DNA from: CAZWVI01 sp964637165 | GTDB lineage: Bacteria > Planctomycetota > UBA1135 | DNA: 64,000 bases | Direction: 5' to 3' | Assembly: GCA_964637165.1 (NCBI GenBank) | Contig: CAZWVI010000004.1 | Coordinates: 105,186-169,185 of the forward strand | Shown here: positions 24,843 to 33,694 of the stretch, in pieces | Position numbering within the stretch: the first letter of the stretch is position 1 | How the letters are laid out: each line of letters starts with the position of its first letter | Translations under genes and position numbers: made by a program | Notes under the pieces: model-generated | Seen by the model: the letters and a program-made list of their open reading frames with translations, nothing else | What the model was told of the DNA's origin: nothing | The model's database searches: none

Positions 24843-26363
24843 ATGCTGCGACCCATCCTTGCCCTAGCCTTTGCCGGACTTTTTAGTCCGCTTGCATCAG
24901 CGCAAACTGAAACCGCGCCCACCTTAAGTTGGCGCGGCAATCAGTGGCAAGTTGCACCAGTCAACTTGCGTTTACGCGTTGACTATCAAAATACCATTAT
25001 GGGTCGTGAAGAAGGATCCTTGGCTTTGCTCGGCACCCACCTCGACTTCGAAAATATTAGTGGCCGCGTCGGAGGCTTGTGGGCTGGTGTTGGAACTTAC
25101 TCGGCCACCGATGGCGATGTTGGCGGACTTAGCACTCTAGGTTTAAACCTTGGGTGGCGACATCAATTTGATGGTGGCTGGTCTTTTGAGGCCGGCAACT
25201 ATGTCGGAATTGGCGGTGGCGGCGGTGCACCTGTCGGCGATAGTTTGATGACTAGAACATTTCTTGGCATGGAATATGTGCTAAGTGATCGTCTAGGTTT
25301 TCGCGTTGAAAAAGCTCGGGTGAACTTTACTAATGCTGACATTACTGGCGATGATTGGACCGCTGGATTGTCTTGGCGTATGCGGCCATGGTTGGCAAGG
25401 CCGGGGCGAGCAAAAACTGCCGCACTATCACCAGCCGCTGGTGGGCGCTTGCGCGGGGGTATTGACTATTTCAGTCACAATCCAAATGCGCAAAGTCGGC
25501 GAACAGATGGTTCAAGACTAACTGGCAATCTAGCTGGCTTTGGAGTGCGCACCGACATGCACCTAAGTGGAAATTGGTTTGGATCTTCAACAGCGCATGC
25601 TGCAACTATCGGCAATGCGAGTGGCTTTCATCAATTCTTAATTGGAGTTGGACATGAAAATAGTTGGGGGGGTGGTGCGCTTGAAACACGCATCATGGTT
25701 GGCAGTGGCGGCGGCGGCGGCATCGACACCGGCGGCGGATTGCTTTGGCAACCATCGATTGGGTACCGCAGTTCTATTGGCCGCGATTCAAGTTGGTCAA
25801 TTGGATTAGGAAAAACCATTGGCTCCACCTCAGATTTTTCCGCAACCACTTTTATGGCGAATATTGCCTTCGGGTTGCCGGCGATTGGGTTTGGTCGGCA
25901 TGATCATGGCCGTGCACTGCCAAGTACAATTAAACTATCTTCTTGGGCGGTCGCGCCACTAGCACGTTTTATGGCAAGTGGTCCTGATTATCAATTAGCC
26001 GGAATAAAAATAATTAAACCAATTCAAAACGGATGGGAATTTGATGGTTCGGTTTTAAGTGCGGCCAATGGCCTCGAAGGTGGTTATAGCGAAGGGTGGT
26101 TAGGCACTCGTTATCGCGTCGCACCAAGTATTGATTCGCGCTTCTCCTTGTTGCCGGGCGTGGCGATTGGAATAGGCGGAGGTAGCGGCGTTGATGTTGG
26201 TAGTGGCGGACTGATTAACTTTAGTTTGGCGAGCGCGTGGGAATATAGCCCTGGCACCGAGCTGCAATTTTCACTTGGCAAGGTTGATGCCTTACGTGGC
26301 ACTTTTGCTGAAACTTACGCACAACTTGCATGGGTTTGGCATTTTGGAGTTCCGAGTCGTTAG
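24843..26363 (+). CDS. Secreted Gly-rich protein with three beta-barrel-like repeats
   Basis: 506 residues from ATG 24843 (AAAGAGA upstream); the longer frame from 24768 overlaps aconitase and lacks a signal. The signal peptide ends near ASAQTET. The body is rich in Gly, Trp and alternating hydrophobic residues, as in outer-membrane strands. Three similar modules each hold a glycine cluster (GIGGGGG at about 122, GSGGGGG at about 288, GIGGGSG at about 443) followed by paired strands ending in an aromatic-rich stretch, with a spacing of about 155-165 residues. I do not recognise a named family; an outer-membrane barrel is likely but unproven. Confidence 0.7.
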   Translation: MLRPILALAFAGLFSPLASAQTETAPTLSWRGNQWQVAPVNLRLRVDYQNTIMGREEGSLALLGTHLDFENISGRVGGLWAGVGTYSATDGDVGGLSTLGLNLGWRHQFDGGWSFEAGNYVGIGGGGGAPVGDSLMTRTFLGMEYVLSDRLGFRVEKARVNFTNADITGDDWTAGLSWRMRPWLARPGRAKTAALSPAAGGRLRGGIDYFSHNPNAQSRRTDGSRLTGNLAGFGVRTDMHLSGNWFGSSTAHAATIGNASGFHQFLIGVGHENSWGGGALETRIMVGSGGGGGIDTGGGLLWQPSIGYRSSIGRDSSWSIGLGKTIGSTSDFSATTFMANIAFGLPAIGFGRHDHGRALPSTIKLSSWAVAPLARFMASGPDYQLAGIKIIKPIQNGWEFDGSVLSAANGLEGGYSEGWLGTRYRVAPSIDSRFSLLPGVAIGIGGGSGVDVGSGGLINFSLASAWEYSPGTELQFSLGKVDALRGTFAETYAQLAWVWHFGVPSR

Positions 26364-26380
26364 TGTTAAGAATTTAACTA

Positions 26381-27136
26381 ATGGCAACCAAACAACGGGT
26401 AGTTATTACAGGGGCAGGCACTGGAATTGGTCGGGCCTGCGCCCACCGGTTTGCCAAGGACGGCGCAGAACTTTTATTAATCGGGCGCCGCCGAGGTCCT
26501 TTAGAAAAAGTCTATGACGAACTTTCCGAGAACCTCGTTGAAATCGCTAGTGTCGATTGTGCTGAACAAAGCGCTGTAACCAATGCCATAAACAAATTTG
26601 GCGACAAGGGTGGGATTAATGTTTTAGTAGCAAATGCTGGAATTAATCCACAACGGGCAAATGCGCTGGACACCGATGCTGATAAGTGGTGGGAAACTTT
26701 GGAGGTAAACATTGGTGGCGTACATTATTGCTGCCAAGCGGCGCTGCCACACATGTTGCAAAACGCCGCCAACCCTGAACGTGGTGCGATTGTCACGGTT
26801 GGCTCTATTGCCGGAATGGCCGGCATGAAAGAACGCGCAGCCTATGGCCCTTCGAAAGCGGCAGTTATTAATTACACTAAAGCTTTAGCAATTGATTTTG
26901 GCAAACAAGGTGTTCGCGCCAATTGCGTTTGCCCTGGCTTTGTCGTAACTGACATTAACCGAGATTGGCTTGATTCACTTGCGAGTAATGTGCGGCAAGA
27001 GATTGAACAACGCCACGTGCTTGGATTAGGTAATCCTGAAGCCGTTGCTGAAGCAATTCACTTTTTAGCTTCGCCGGCGGCTAGTTGGATTACTGGTGTT
27101 GAGCTAGCGGTCGATGGCGGCTGGCGCGCATCCTGA
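26381..27136 (+). CDS. Short-chain dehydrogenase/reductase
   Basis: 251 residues with the classical SDR plan: VITGAGTGIGRACAHRF for NAD(P) binding at the N-terminus, NAGINP after strand 4, the Ser in VTVGSIAGMAG and the catalytic YGPSKAA, then CPGFVVTDIN and a final GVELAVDGGWRAS. It resembles FabG and other 3-oxoacyl reductases, but the substrate cannot be assigned. Its 3' end overlaps the convergent rmlA gene by 33 bp. Confidence 0.9.
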   Translation: MATKQRVVITGAGTGIGRACAHRFAKDGAELLLIGRRRGPLEKVYDELSENLVEIASVDCAEQSAVTNAINKFGDKGGINVLVANAGINPQRANALDTDADKWWETLEVNIGGVHYCCQAALPHMLQNAANPERGAIVTVGSIAGMAGMKERAAYGPSKAAVINYTKALAIDFGKQGVRANCVCPGFVVTDINRDWLDSLASNVRQEIEQRHVLGLGNPEAVAEAIHFLASPAASWITGVELAVDGGWRAS

Positions 27137-27835
27137 ATCTTGCACATACTTTTCGGCACGCGCCAAAGCGTGCGGTGTGCCAATATCAATCCACGTAGTC
27201 GACTCTTCTAAGTCCAATACGGTTAGTTGTCCACGTCTTAAATATTCACAATTCAAATCAGTTATTTCTAATTCTCCACGCTCACTGGGCTTTAACTGCG
27301 CGGCAAAATCTGGCGCATGGTGGTCGTAGAAATAAATTCCCGGAACCGCTAAATCAGAATGTGACCATTCAGGTTTTTCAATTAAACTAACTGGACGACT
27401 ATTTTCATCCAATTCAACAACACCATAGTTGCTTGGGTTTTTAACCGGCGTGGCGAACACTAAGGCTCCAGACTGAATCGCATTCGCGTGAGAAAACTGA
27501 GTGGTGCAATGTTCGCCATGAAATAAGTTATCGCCTAATTGTAAAACTGAAGGGTGGCCATTCAACCAATCCTTGGCTAGCAATAATGCTTGAGCGATAC
27601 CCTTCGCCTCAACTTGTGGAAGACAATCCAATCCAGTTAGTTTGGACATTTGACGACATTCGTCGGGTCGGCAAATTAGCAAAATGTCGTCGAGGTCTAA
27701 GGCTTTTAGCGTGGCCAAAGAATACATCACCATGGGAATTCCATTAATCGGAATTAGTTGTTTGGAATGGTTTGCCGCTAATTGCCCCATGCGGGTACTG
27801 TTGCCGCCAGCCAACAAAATTCCTTTGCGCTTCAT
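27104..27835 (-). CDS. rmlA: Nucleotidyltransferase, probable glucose-1-phosphate thymidylyltransferase
   Basis: 243 residues with the sugar nucleotidyltransferase signature GILLAGGNSTRMG, the KQLIPINGIPMVMYSL stretch, QLGDNLF, and GVVELDENSRPVSLIEKP. This is the short RmlA type. It makes dTDP-glucose, the substrate of RmlB, whose gene lies immediately upstream with a 4-bp ATGA overlap. No rmlC or rmlD is in the window, so the final sugar is unknown. Confidence 0.9.
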   Translation of the reverse strand: MKRKGILLAGGNSTRMGQLAANHSKQLIPINGIPMVMYSLATLKALDLDDILLICRPDECRQMSKLTGLDCLPQVEAKGIAQALLLAKDWLNGHPSVLQLGDNLFHGEHCTTQFSHANAIQSGALVFATPVKNPSNYGVVELDENSRPVSLIEKPEWSHSDLAVPGIYFYDHHAPDFAAQLKPSERGELEITDLNCEYLRRGQLTVLDLEESTTWIDIGTPHALARAEKYVQDSGCAPAAIDR

Positions 27836-28887
27836 CGCTGATGATAGTTTAAGTTAAGCCAGTCGCGATAACTTCCATCGCGCACGGCATCAACCCATGC
27901 TTGGTTGTTTAAGTACCACTCAACTGTTTTTCGTAGCCCACTTGCGAAATCTTCGCTGGGCTTCCAGCCAAGTTCGGTACTTAGTTTTTCGAAATTAATT
28001 GCATTTCTGTAATCGTGACCCGGGCGGTCGCTGACAAAAGTAATTCGTGAACGTGCGTTTGGGGTGTCGCTTATTTCAGAAACCAAATCGCAAATCATTT
28101 CGACAACTTGCAAATTTTTCAATGGCGAATCTCCACCCACTAAATAACTTTCGCCCAATTTGCCATGCGCGGCGATTTCTTGCAAAGCCGCGACATTGTC
28201 ATCTACATACAACCAGTCACGGACATTTTCGCCATTACCATAGATTGGAAGTTGTTTCTCTTCCAAGCAATTCAAAATCATTAAAGGAATAAGCTTCTCA
28301 GGGAATTGGCAGGGGCCGTAGTTGTTCGACGAATTAGTTATCAAGACCGGCAAGCCAAATGATGTAGCCCACGCGCGCACCAAATGATCGGCGCCAGCTT
28401 TGGAGGCCGAGTAAGGTGAATTTGGATGATAAGCAGTTTGTTCGTCAAACATCGCCTCACCGGCAATACTGCCGAACACTTCATCAGTCGAAACATGCAC
28501 AAAACGAAAACTGTCTCGAGTGGCGGTGTGGTTGTCTAAAAAAGCACGAGTTGCCTCGAGCATATTAGCGGTTCCCAAAACGTTACTCTCGACAAAACTA
28601 ATTGGGGTGTGCAAAGAACGGTCGACATGTGATTCTGCGGCCAAATGAAAAACGACATCTGGCTTAAAACTTTCATAAACATTTTGAATGTCTTGCAAAA
28701 CGCGAACATCGCCACGAACAAATTGATAATTTGAATTGTTCGCAATGGAAGCAAGATTATGCAAGTTGCCGGCATAACTCAAATTGTCGAAGTTACACAC
28801 TTCGACATCTTGTTTGGCGGCCAACTGTCGTACCAATGCACTGCCTATAAAGCCAGCTCCGCCAGTGACTAAGACTCTCTTGCCCAT
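27832..28887 (-). CDS. rmlB: dTDP-glucose 4,6-dehydratase
   Basis: 351 residues of the extended SDR type: VLVTGGAGFIGSALVRQL for NAD, FHLAAESHVDRSLHTP, the catalytic STDEVFG (Thr-Asp-Glu) and YSASKAGADHLVRAW, and TNSSNNYGPCQFPEKLIPL. These are specific for RmlB. It makes dTDP-4-keto-6-deoxyglucose for surface glycans. First gene of a two-gene leftward unit with rmlA. Confidence 0.95.
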   Translation of the reverse strand: MGKRVLVTGGAGFIGSALVRQLAAKQDVEVCNFDNLSYAGNLHNLASIANNSNYQFVRGDVRVLQDIQNVYESFKPDVVFHLAAESHVDRSLHTPISFVESNVLGTANMLEATRAFLDNHTATRDSFRFVHVSTDEVFGSIAGEAMFDEQTAYHPNSPYSASKAGADHLVRAWATSFGLPVLITNSSNNYGPCQFPEKLIPLMILNCLEEKQLPIYGNGENVRDWLYVDDNVAALQEIAAHGKLGESYLVGGDSPLKNLQVVEMICDLVSEISDTPNARSRITFVSDRPGHDYRNAINFEKLSTELGWKPSEDFASGLRKTVEWYLNNQAWVDAVRDGSYRDWLNLNYHQR

Positions 28888-28951
28888 TGCCCTATTCTAT
28901 CCCACACAGAAAAAGATTGAACATTCCACTAATTATGACTTAAATAATGTG

Positions 28952-29356
28952 ATGGATTCAATCATCACCGCCACTAGTTCACTGAGCGTCGACGAGGCTG
29001 TCGAGGCCATAAAGGAAGCAACCGTCGCCAATGGGTTTGGCGTGGTTGGCTTTCACAATCTAAACCAAACCATGGCCGAAAAGGGCGTCGAGTGCCCCAT
29101 CGAAACCCGCATTGTCGAGGTCTGTAACCCCAAGGTTGCGGCTGGTATGTTGGGAATGGCGGCGATGGTTTCATCAGCCATGCCCTGCCGCATTTCAGTC
29201 TATGACCAAGACGGCCAAACCATGCTGGCCTGCATTTCGACCCACTCTCTATTGGGCTTGTTCCCAATGCCTGCAGAAATGAAGGGCCAGGCGGTGGTAT
29301 TCGCTAATGAGGTTCAAGATGTCTTGAACCGAATAATGACCGCCGCAACGGCATAA
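28952..29356 (+). CDS. DUF302 domain protein
   Basis: 134 residues from ATG 28952; the longer frame overlaps rmlB and is not credible. The sequence shows the DUF302 pattern: SLSVDEAVEAIKEATVANGFGVVGFHN near the N-terminus, CNPKVAAGML in the middle and ISVYDQDGQTMLACI later. The family is small, cytosolic or periplasmic, and of unknown function; no signal peptide is seen here. It precedes the nucleotidase gene by 21 bp on the same strand. Confidence 0.8.
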   Translation: MDSIITATSSLSVDEAVEAIKEATVANGFGVVGFHNLNQTMAEKGVECPIETRIVEVCNPKVAAGMLGMAAMVSSAMPCRISVYDQDGQTMLACISTHSLLGLFPMPAEMKGQAVVFANEVQDVLNRIMTAATA

Positions 29357-29377
29357 CAAGGTAGAATCTTGCGCTAA

Positions 29378-30400
29378 ATGAGCGCTGAAAACGACTACAT
29401 CGACCAAATCCTTGCCTCGGCCCGCCGAGCTGGAATTAAAGCCGCCGGAATTTGCCGTTCGGTTCTTGCAGAAACGCCTACTTCACTAGAAAAGGGTGAC
29501 AAATCACCGGTGACTCTGGCGGATTATGGCTGCCAAGCGGTAATTCTGAGGGAAATCGCCGCGAATTTCCCTAGTCATGGGATTATCGCCGAGGAAGGAT
29601 CTGAGCATTTGCGCGAAAGTGCTGGGGAAGAGGGTGCCGCAAAAATCGTGCGCTTAGTGAATGAAGCAATTCAAGATGACTCCGCTGCCGATTTCGAGCA
29701 AGTTTGCGCCTGGATTGACCATAAAGGCGGTAATGGCCTTGACGAAAACGGCGACACCTGGACCTGGTCGATTGACCCAATCGATGGGACCAAAGGTTTT
29801 TTGCGCCGTGAGCAGTACGCAATTGCAATTGGGCTTATGAAGAATGGCATCCCCTTCGCCGGCGTTTTGGTATGCCCTAATTTGCCGGTAGATCTGACCC
29901 AAGCAGACGGTCAACGCGGAGTGATGTTCTGCGCCGCTGAAGGGTGTGGTGCAACTGCTGTTCCAGTAGATGGCGGCGAAACTCTTCCCATTAAATCCTC
30001 CGGCAAAAGTAACCCAGCCGATTGGCGAGTATTGGGCTCGGTCGAATCAGCCCACGGTGACCCGGCACTAGTCGTCTCAATGATGGAGGCGGCCTCCGTT
30101 GGTGGTGGCTTTGTCCGCTATGACAGCCAAGTCAAATACGGCATTGTGGCTAACGGCGAAGCTGAAATTTATGTGCGTCCGCGTTCGCGACCTGACTACC
30201 GTGAGAACATTTGGGACCACACAGCCGGAGCAATTGTCGCCCAAGAAGCTGGCGCCATCGTCACCGACCTAGATGGAAAACCACTCGACTTCACACTCGG
30301 GTCAAAACTTACTGAAAATCGCGGCGTTCTAGTTACAGCTTCACCTGCTGTTCACGCTGCCGTGCTTGCTGGCTTACGCGCCGCCGAAGCAAGCGCCTAA
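29378..30400 (+). CDS. 3'(2'),5'-bisphosphate nucleotidase (HAL2/CysQ-like)
   Basis: 340 residues of the inositol monophosphatase superfamily. Metal and catalytic motifs: GDKSPVTLADYGCQA, AEEGSEHLRE (EEGS where homologues often have EEDS), WSIDPIDGTKGFLRREQYA, and the C-terminal WDHTAGAIVAQEAGA. These and the length are typical of eukaryote-like HAL2/SAL1 enzymes that clear 3'-phosphoadenosine 5'-phosphate from sulfur metabolism. No sulfate assimilation genes lie nearby. Confidence 0.85.
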   Translation: MSAENDYIDQILASARRAGIKAAGICRSVLAETPTSLEKGDKSPVTLADYGCQAVILREIAANFPSHGIIAEEGSEHLRESAGEEGAAKIVRLVNEAIQDDSAADFEQVCAWIDHKGGNGLDENGDTWTWSIDPIDGTKGFLRREQYAIAIGLMKNGIPFAGVLVCPNLPVDLTQADGQRGVMFCAAEGCGATAVPVDGGETLPIKSSGKSNPADWRVLGSVESAHGDPALVVSMMEAASVGGGFVRYDSQVKYGIVANGEAEIYVRPRSRPDYRENIWDHTAGAIVAQEAGAIVTDLDGKPLDFTLGSKLTENRGVLVTASPAVHAAVLAGLRAAEASA

Positions 30401-30414
30401 AAACTTAAAGCAAA

Positions 30415-32673
30415 ATGTCTGAATTAACTACCAAAAAGCAAGCTCTCAATTATCACAGCCAAGGCCGCCCCGGCAAATGCGAGGTAGTTCCGACAAAACC
30501 ATGTTTAACCCAAATTGATTTATCGCTGGCTTACTCCCCAGGAGTTGCCGAACCATGTCGCGAAATCGAAAAGGACCCAGAAAAAGTTTACGACTACACT
30601 GCTAAAGGAAATTTAGTTGCAGTAATTTCAGATGGAACTGCGGTTCTTGGCCTTGGCAATATCGGACCACTTGGCGCAAAACCTGTAATGGAAGGCAAGG
30701 GTGTTTTATTCAAACGCTTTGCCGACATTGATGTGTTTGACATTGAATTAGCAACTACTGACGTTGATGAAATTGTCAACACGGTAAAAAACATTGCGCC
30801 AACTGTCGCGGGTATCAACCTTGAGGACATTTCCGCTCCGCGTTGTTTTGAAATTGAAAAACGTTTAAGAGCTGAATTGGACATTCCCGTTTTTCACGAT
30901 GACCAACACGGCACCGCTTTAATTACTGGTGCGGCACTCATCAATGCGGTCGATCTTGCCGGCAAAAAACTAAATGAAATTCGTTTAGTAGTAAATGGCG
31001 CCGGCGCTTCATCAGCAGCTTGCACCAACTTTGCAATTTCGCTTGGAGTTAAAAAAGAAAACGTTTTAGTTTGTGACTCAAAAGGTGTCATCTATAAAGG
31101 GCGCACCGAAGGCATGAACAAATATAAAGAACATTACGCAGTTGAAACAGAGTGTCGCAACCTTGCCGAAGCTCTAGTTGGTGCAGATGTTTTTTATGGG
31201 CTTTCGGTTGGCAATGTCGTTAATCAAGACATGTTAAAAAGCATGGCTGACAACCCAGTGGTTTTCGCGATGGCCAACCCGGATCCAGAAATTCCTTACC
31301 CTGACGCAATTGCCGCCCGGAATGATGTGATTATGGCAACCGGACGTTCTGATTATCCTAACCAAGTAAATAACGTACTTGGCTTTCCATTTATTTTCCG
31401 TGGGGCGCTCGATGTTCGCGCCACCACTATCAACACCGAAATGTTGCACGCCGCGGCCCACGCGCTTGCCGAACTTGCAAAAGAGCCGGTGCCAAATGAA
31501 GTCGCGCACGCATACGGTTTAGATAGCCTCGAATACAGCCGCGAATACTTCATTCCAAAAGCTCTCGATCACCGCGTGATTCGTCGAGTAGCGGCGGCGG
31601 TTGCCCAAGCGGCAATGGACACTGGGGTCGCGCGAAAACCAATTGACCCTGATACCTATGTGCGGATTTTGGGTGAACGGATTGGAACTGAACGCAACCT
31701 AATGCGCCGCGTTATTTCTCGCGCCCGACGTGCGCAAAAAACTATCGTCTATCCGGAAGGTGAGGCTGATCGCATCGTGATTGCCGCTGCAGCGGTAGTT
31801 CAAGAAAAGATTGCCGAACCAATCTTGGTTGGTTGCCGCGACAAAATAGAAGCCATTGCCGAAGTTCATGGTGTCAATTTAGATGGCGTTCAAATCGCCA
31901 ACCCGTCCAACTGGGATCACAGCAAAAATTATGCTGAAGAGCTTTACAGCATTCGTCGTCACCGCGGTCGAACATTAGCTGAAGCCCAACAACGAATTCT
32001 CGACCCAATGTGGTTTGGCCCAATGATGCTACGCCAAGGCGATGCCGATGGTTTAGTTTGCGGTGTAACCAAACAGGTACGCAAAACAATGTCGCCAATG
32101 CTAAAGGTTATCCCGTTGCGCGACGGAGTTCGTCGTGCTTGCGGTATGACAATGGTTTTCCCAGGTGATGACGTGTTATTTTTAGCTGACACTTCAGTCA
32201 ACATTGATCCAACCGATGAAGACCTCGCTGAAATCGCCCTGCTGGCCGCCGAAGAAGCGGCGCGCTTTGGCGTGGAGCCACGCGTTGCGATGTTGTCATT
32301 CTCCAGCTTTGGTGGAACTCCACATCCATGTTCGGATAAAGTTCGCCGCGCAGTAGAGATTGCTCGTCAAGAAAACCCCAACTTAATTATCGATGGAGAA
32401 GTGCGCGTTGATGCGGCTCTTGACCCCGTCATTCAGGCCACCTACAAAGACTGCAAGTTAGGTGGTGAAAAAGCAAACGTATTAGTTTTCCCTAACTTGG
32501 ACTCTGCAAACATTGGTTTCAACTTAATGCGAATTGTTGCAGAAACTCCTGTCGTAGGACCAATCATGTTGGGATTGGAAAAGCCCGCACACATGCTGCA
32601 GCCGCATAGCGTTGGAGTCTCCGATGTTGTACGCTTGACTGCAATCGCATGTATGGATTCCGCTTCAAACTAA
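30415..32673 (+). CDS. maeB: NADP-dependent malic enzyme with C-terminal phosphotransacetylase-like domain
   Basis: 752 residues. The malic domain (about 1-430) has LAYSPGVAEPC, FDIELATTDVDE, FHDDQHGTALITGAAL and VVNGAGASSAACTN; the C-terminal part (about 440-752) has a Pta-like domain beginning with KTIVYPEGEADRIV and containing PVVGPIMLGLEKPAH. This is the MaeB architecture; the second domain is regulatory rather than a proven acetyltransferase. It converts malate to pyruvate with NADPH formation. Its last 25 bp overlap the start of the next gene. Confidence 0.95.
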   Translation: MSELTTKKQALNYHSQGRPGKCEVVPTKPCLTQIDLSLAYSPGVAEPCREIEKDPEKVYDYTAKGNLVAVISDGTAVLGLGNIGPLGAKPVMEGKGVLFKRFADIDVFDIELATTDVDEIVNTVKNIAPTVAGINLEDISAPRCFEIEKRLRAELDIPVFHDDQHGTALITGAALINAVDLAGKKLNEIRLVVNGAGASSAACTNFAISLGVKKENVLVCDSKGVIYKGRTEGMNKYKEHYAVETECRNLAEALVGADVFYGLSVGNVVNQDMLKSMADNPVVFAMANPDPEIPYPDAIAARNDVIMATGRSDYPNQVNNVLGFPFIFRGALDVRATTINTEMLHAAAHALAELAKEPVPNEVAHAYGLDSLEYSREYFIPKALDHRVIRRVAAAVAQAAMDTGVARKPIDPDTYVRILGERIGTERNLMRRVISRARRAQKTIVYPEGEADRIVIAAAAVVQEKIAEPILVGCRDKIEAIAEVHGVNLDGVQIANPSNWDHSKNYAEELYSIRRHRGRTLAEAQQRILDPMWFGPMMLRQGDADGLVCGVTKQVRKTMSPMLKVIPLRDGVRRACGMTMVFPGDDVLFLADTSVNIDPTDEDLAEIALLAAEEAARFGVEPRVAMLSFSSFGGTPHPCSDKVRRAVEIARQENPNLIIDGEVRVDAALDPVIQATYKDCKLGGEKANVLVFPNLDSANIGFNLMRIVAETPVVGPIMLGLEKPAHMLQPHSVGVSDVVRLTAIACMDSASN

Positions 32674-33662
32674 TTTACTTTAATTTAGCTGCGCTGTGTT
32701 TAAGCATTTGCGCATGTTCAGCCCCGCCACAATTTCTCGCCGAATCAGAATTTAGCGTTATTCGCGCTAATTCGATGGAACTTGCGGTTGCTACAAATTT
32801 ATTGGTCGACCAAAAAATTTCGTCGATTCGAAGTCTCATTCCTAATTCCCTAAACAGCAAACCTGAAATTTGGATTGCCTTAAATAGAAATTTAAGTGGC
32901 AGCATTGATGGCTACAACGAAAGAGTCGCAATCGGACCATTGATGCTGAGAAATCGTATTTACTTACGACCAGGGTTTTCAACGCTTAGCCTTTGCCACG
33001 AGCTGACACACCATCAACTGCCAATCGAGTCTTCATCAATGCCCCTATGGTTACATGAAGGTATTTGTGAATGGGTGGCCTTTAGAGCTTGCGCGGAGAA
33101 AGACGCGAAGTTTCGCCAAGAACGATTCGTGAGAAATCTTGCGAAAATAACTGGATTAAGCATTTCACTCTCCGAGGGTGAACATGGCCTGTCTCTAGAA
33201 GAGATTTCTTTTGGCCAGAGCACTACCTTGCAAAAACTTTTTAAAAACAAGGTCTGGAATCATAAAAACAATGAGATTTTATTATATTCCCTAAGCTGGC
33301 TGTTACTCGAACATGTTAGCCAAACAAACATCGAGTCGGCGATGGAGATTGGCAAAAACTCTGACCACCCCTATCTAGAATTGGCGGAACTTGCTGGATG
33401 GGACGAAAGCACTGGCGCAGATGCACTAGAATTGGTTTTCGACTTCCAAAAAAATCACATATTAATCACCAATATCCTTGAAAGTGTCGCAGAATATCTC
33501 ATAAAGAAGATGCGCTCTTCCTCTGCCGATTCAGATGCCATGCAAATTCTCAACACTGCACTAACTCTTGATTTGTGGATCGCTGCTCCTTGGGGACAAA
33601 AAATTGAACTTCGTTCAACTCCAAAATGGGAAGCAGCACTTCGCGAAAAATTGGACATCTAA
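32649..33662 (+). CDS. Putative metallopeptidase-like lipoprotein
   Basis: 337 residues. An N-terminal hydrophobic segment ends in a lipobox-like SICACSAPP. The centre has LCHELTHHQ, an HExxH zinc motif, and 24 residues later PLWLHEGICEW, which gives the third ligand Glu of gluzincin (peptidase MA-like) proteins. The rest is helical and unrecognised. ATG 32649 lies inside the malic enzyme gene, overlapping by 25 bp. Activity is inferred from the motif only. Confidence 0.65.
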   Translation: MYGFRFKLIYFNLAALCLSICACSAPPQFLAESEFSVIRANSMELAVATNLLVDQKISSIRSLIPNSLNSKPEIWIALNRNLSGSIDGYNERVAIGPLMLRNRIYLRPGFSTLSLCHELTHHQLPIESSSMPLWLHEGICEWVAFRACAEKDAKFRQERFVRNLAKITGLSISLSEGEHGLSLEEISFGQSTTLQKLFKNKVWNHKNNEILLYSLSWLLLEHVSQTNIESAMEIGKNSDHPYLELAELAGWDESTGADALELVFDFQKNHILITNILESVAEYLIKKMRSSSADSDAMQILNTALTLDLWIAAPWGQKIELRSTPKWEAALREKLDI

Positions 33663-33694
33663 TCGTCCCCCACCACTAACGCCAACAATAAATC

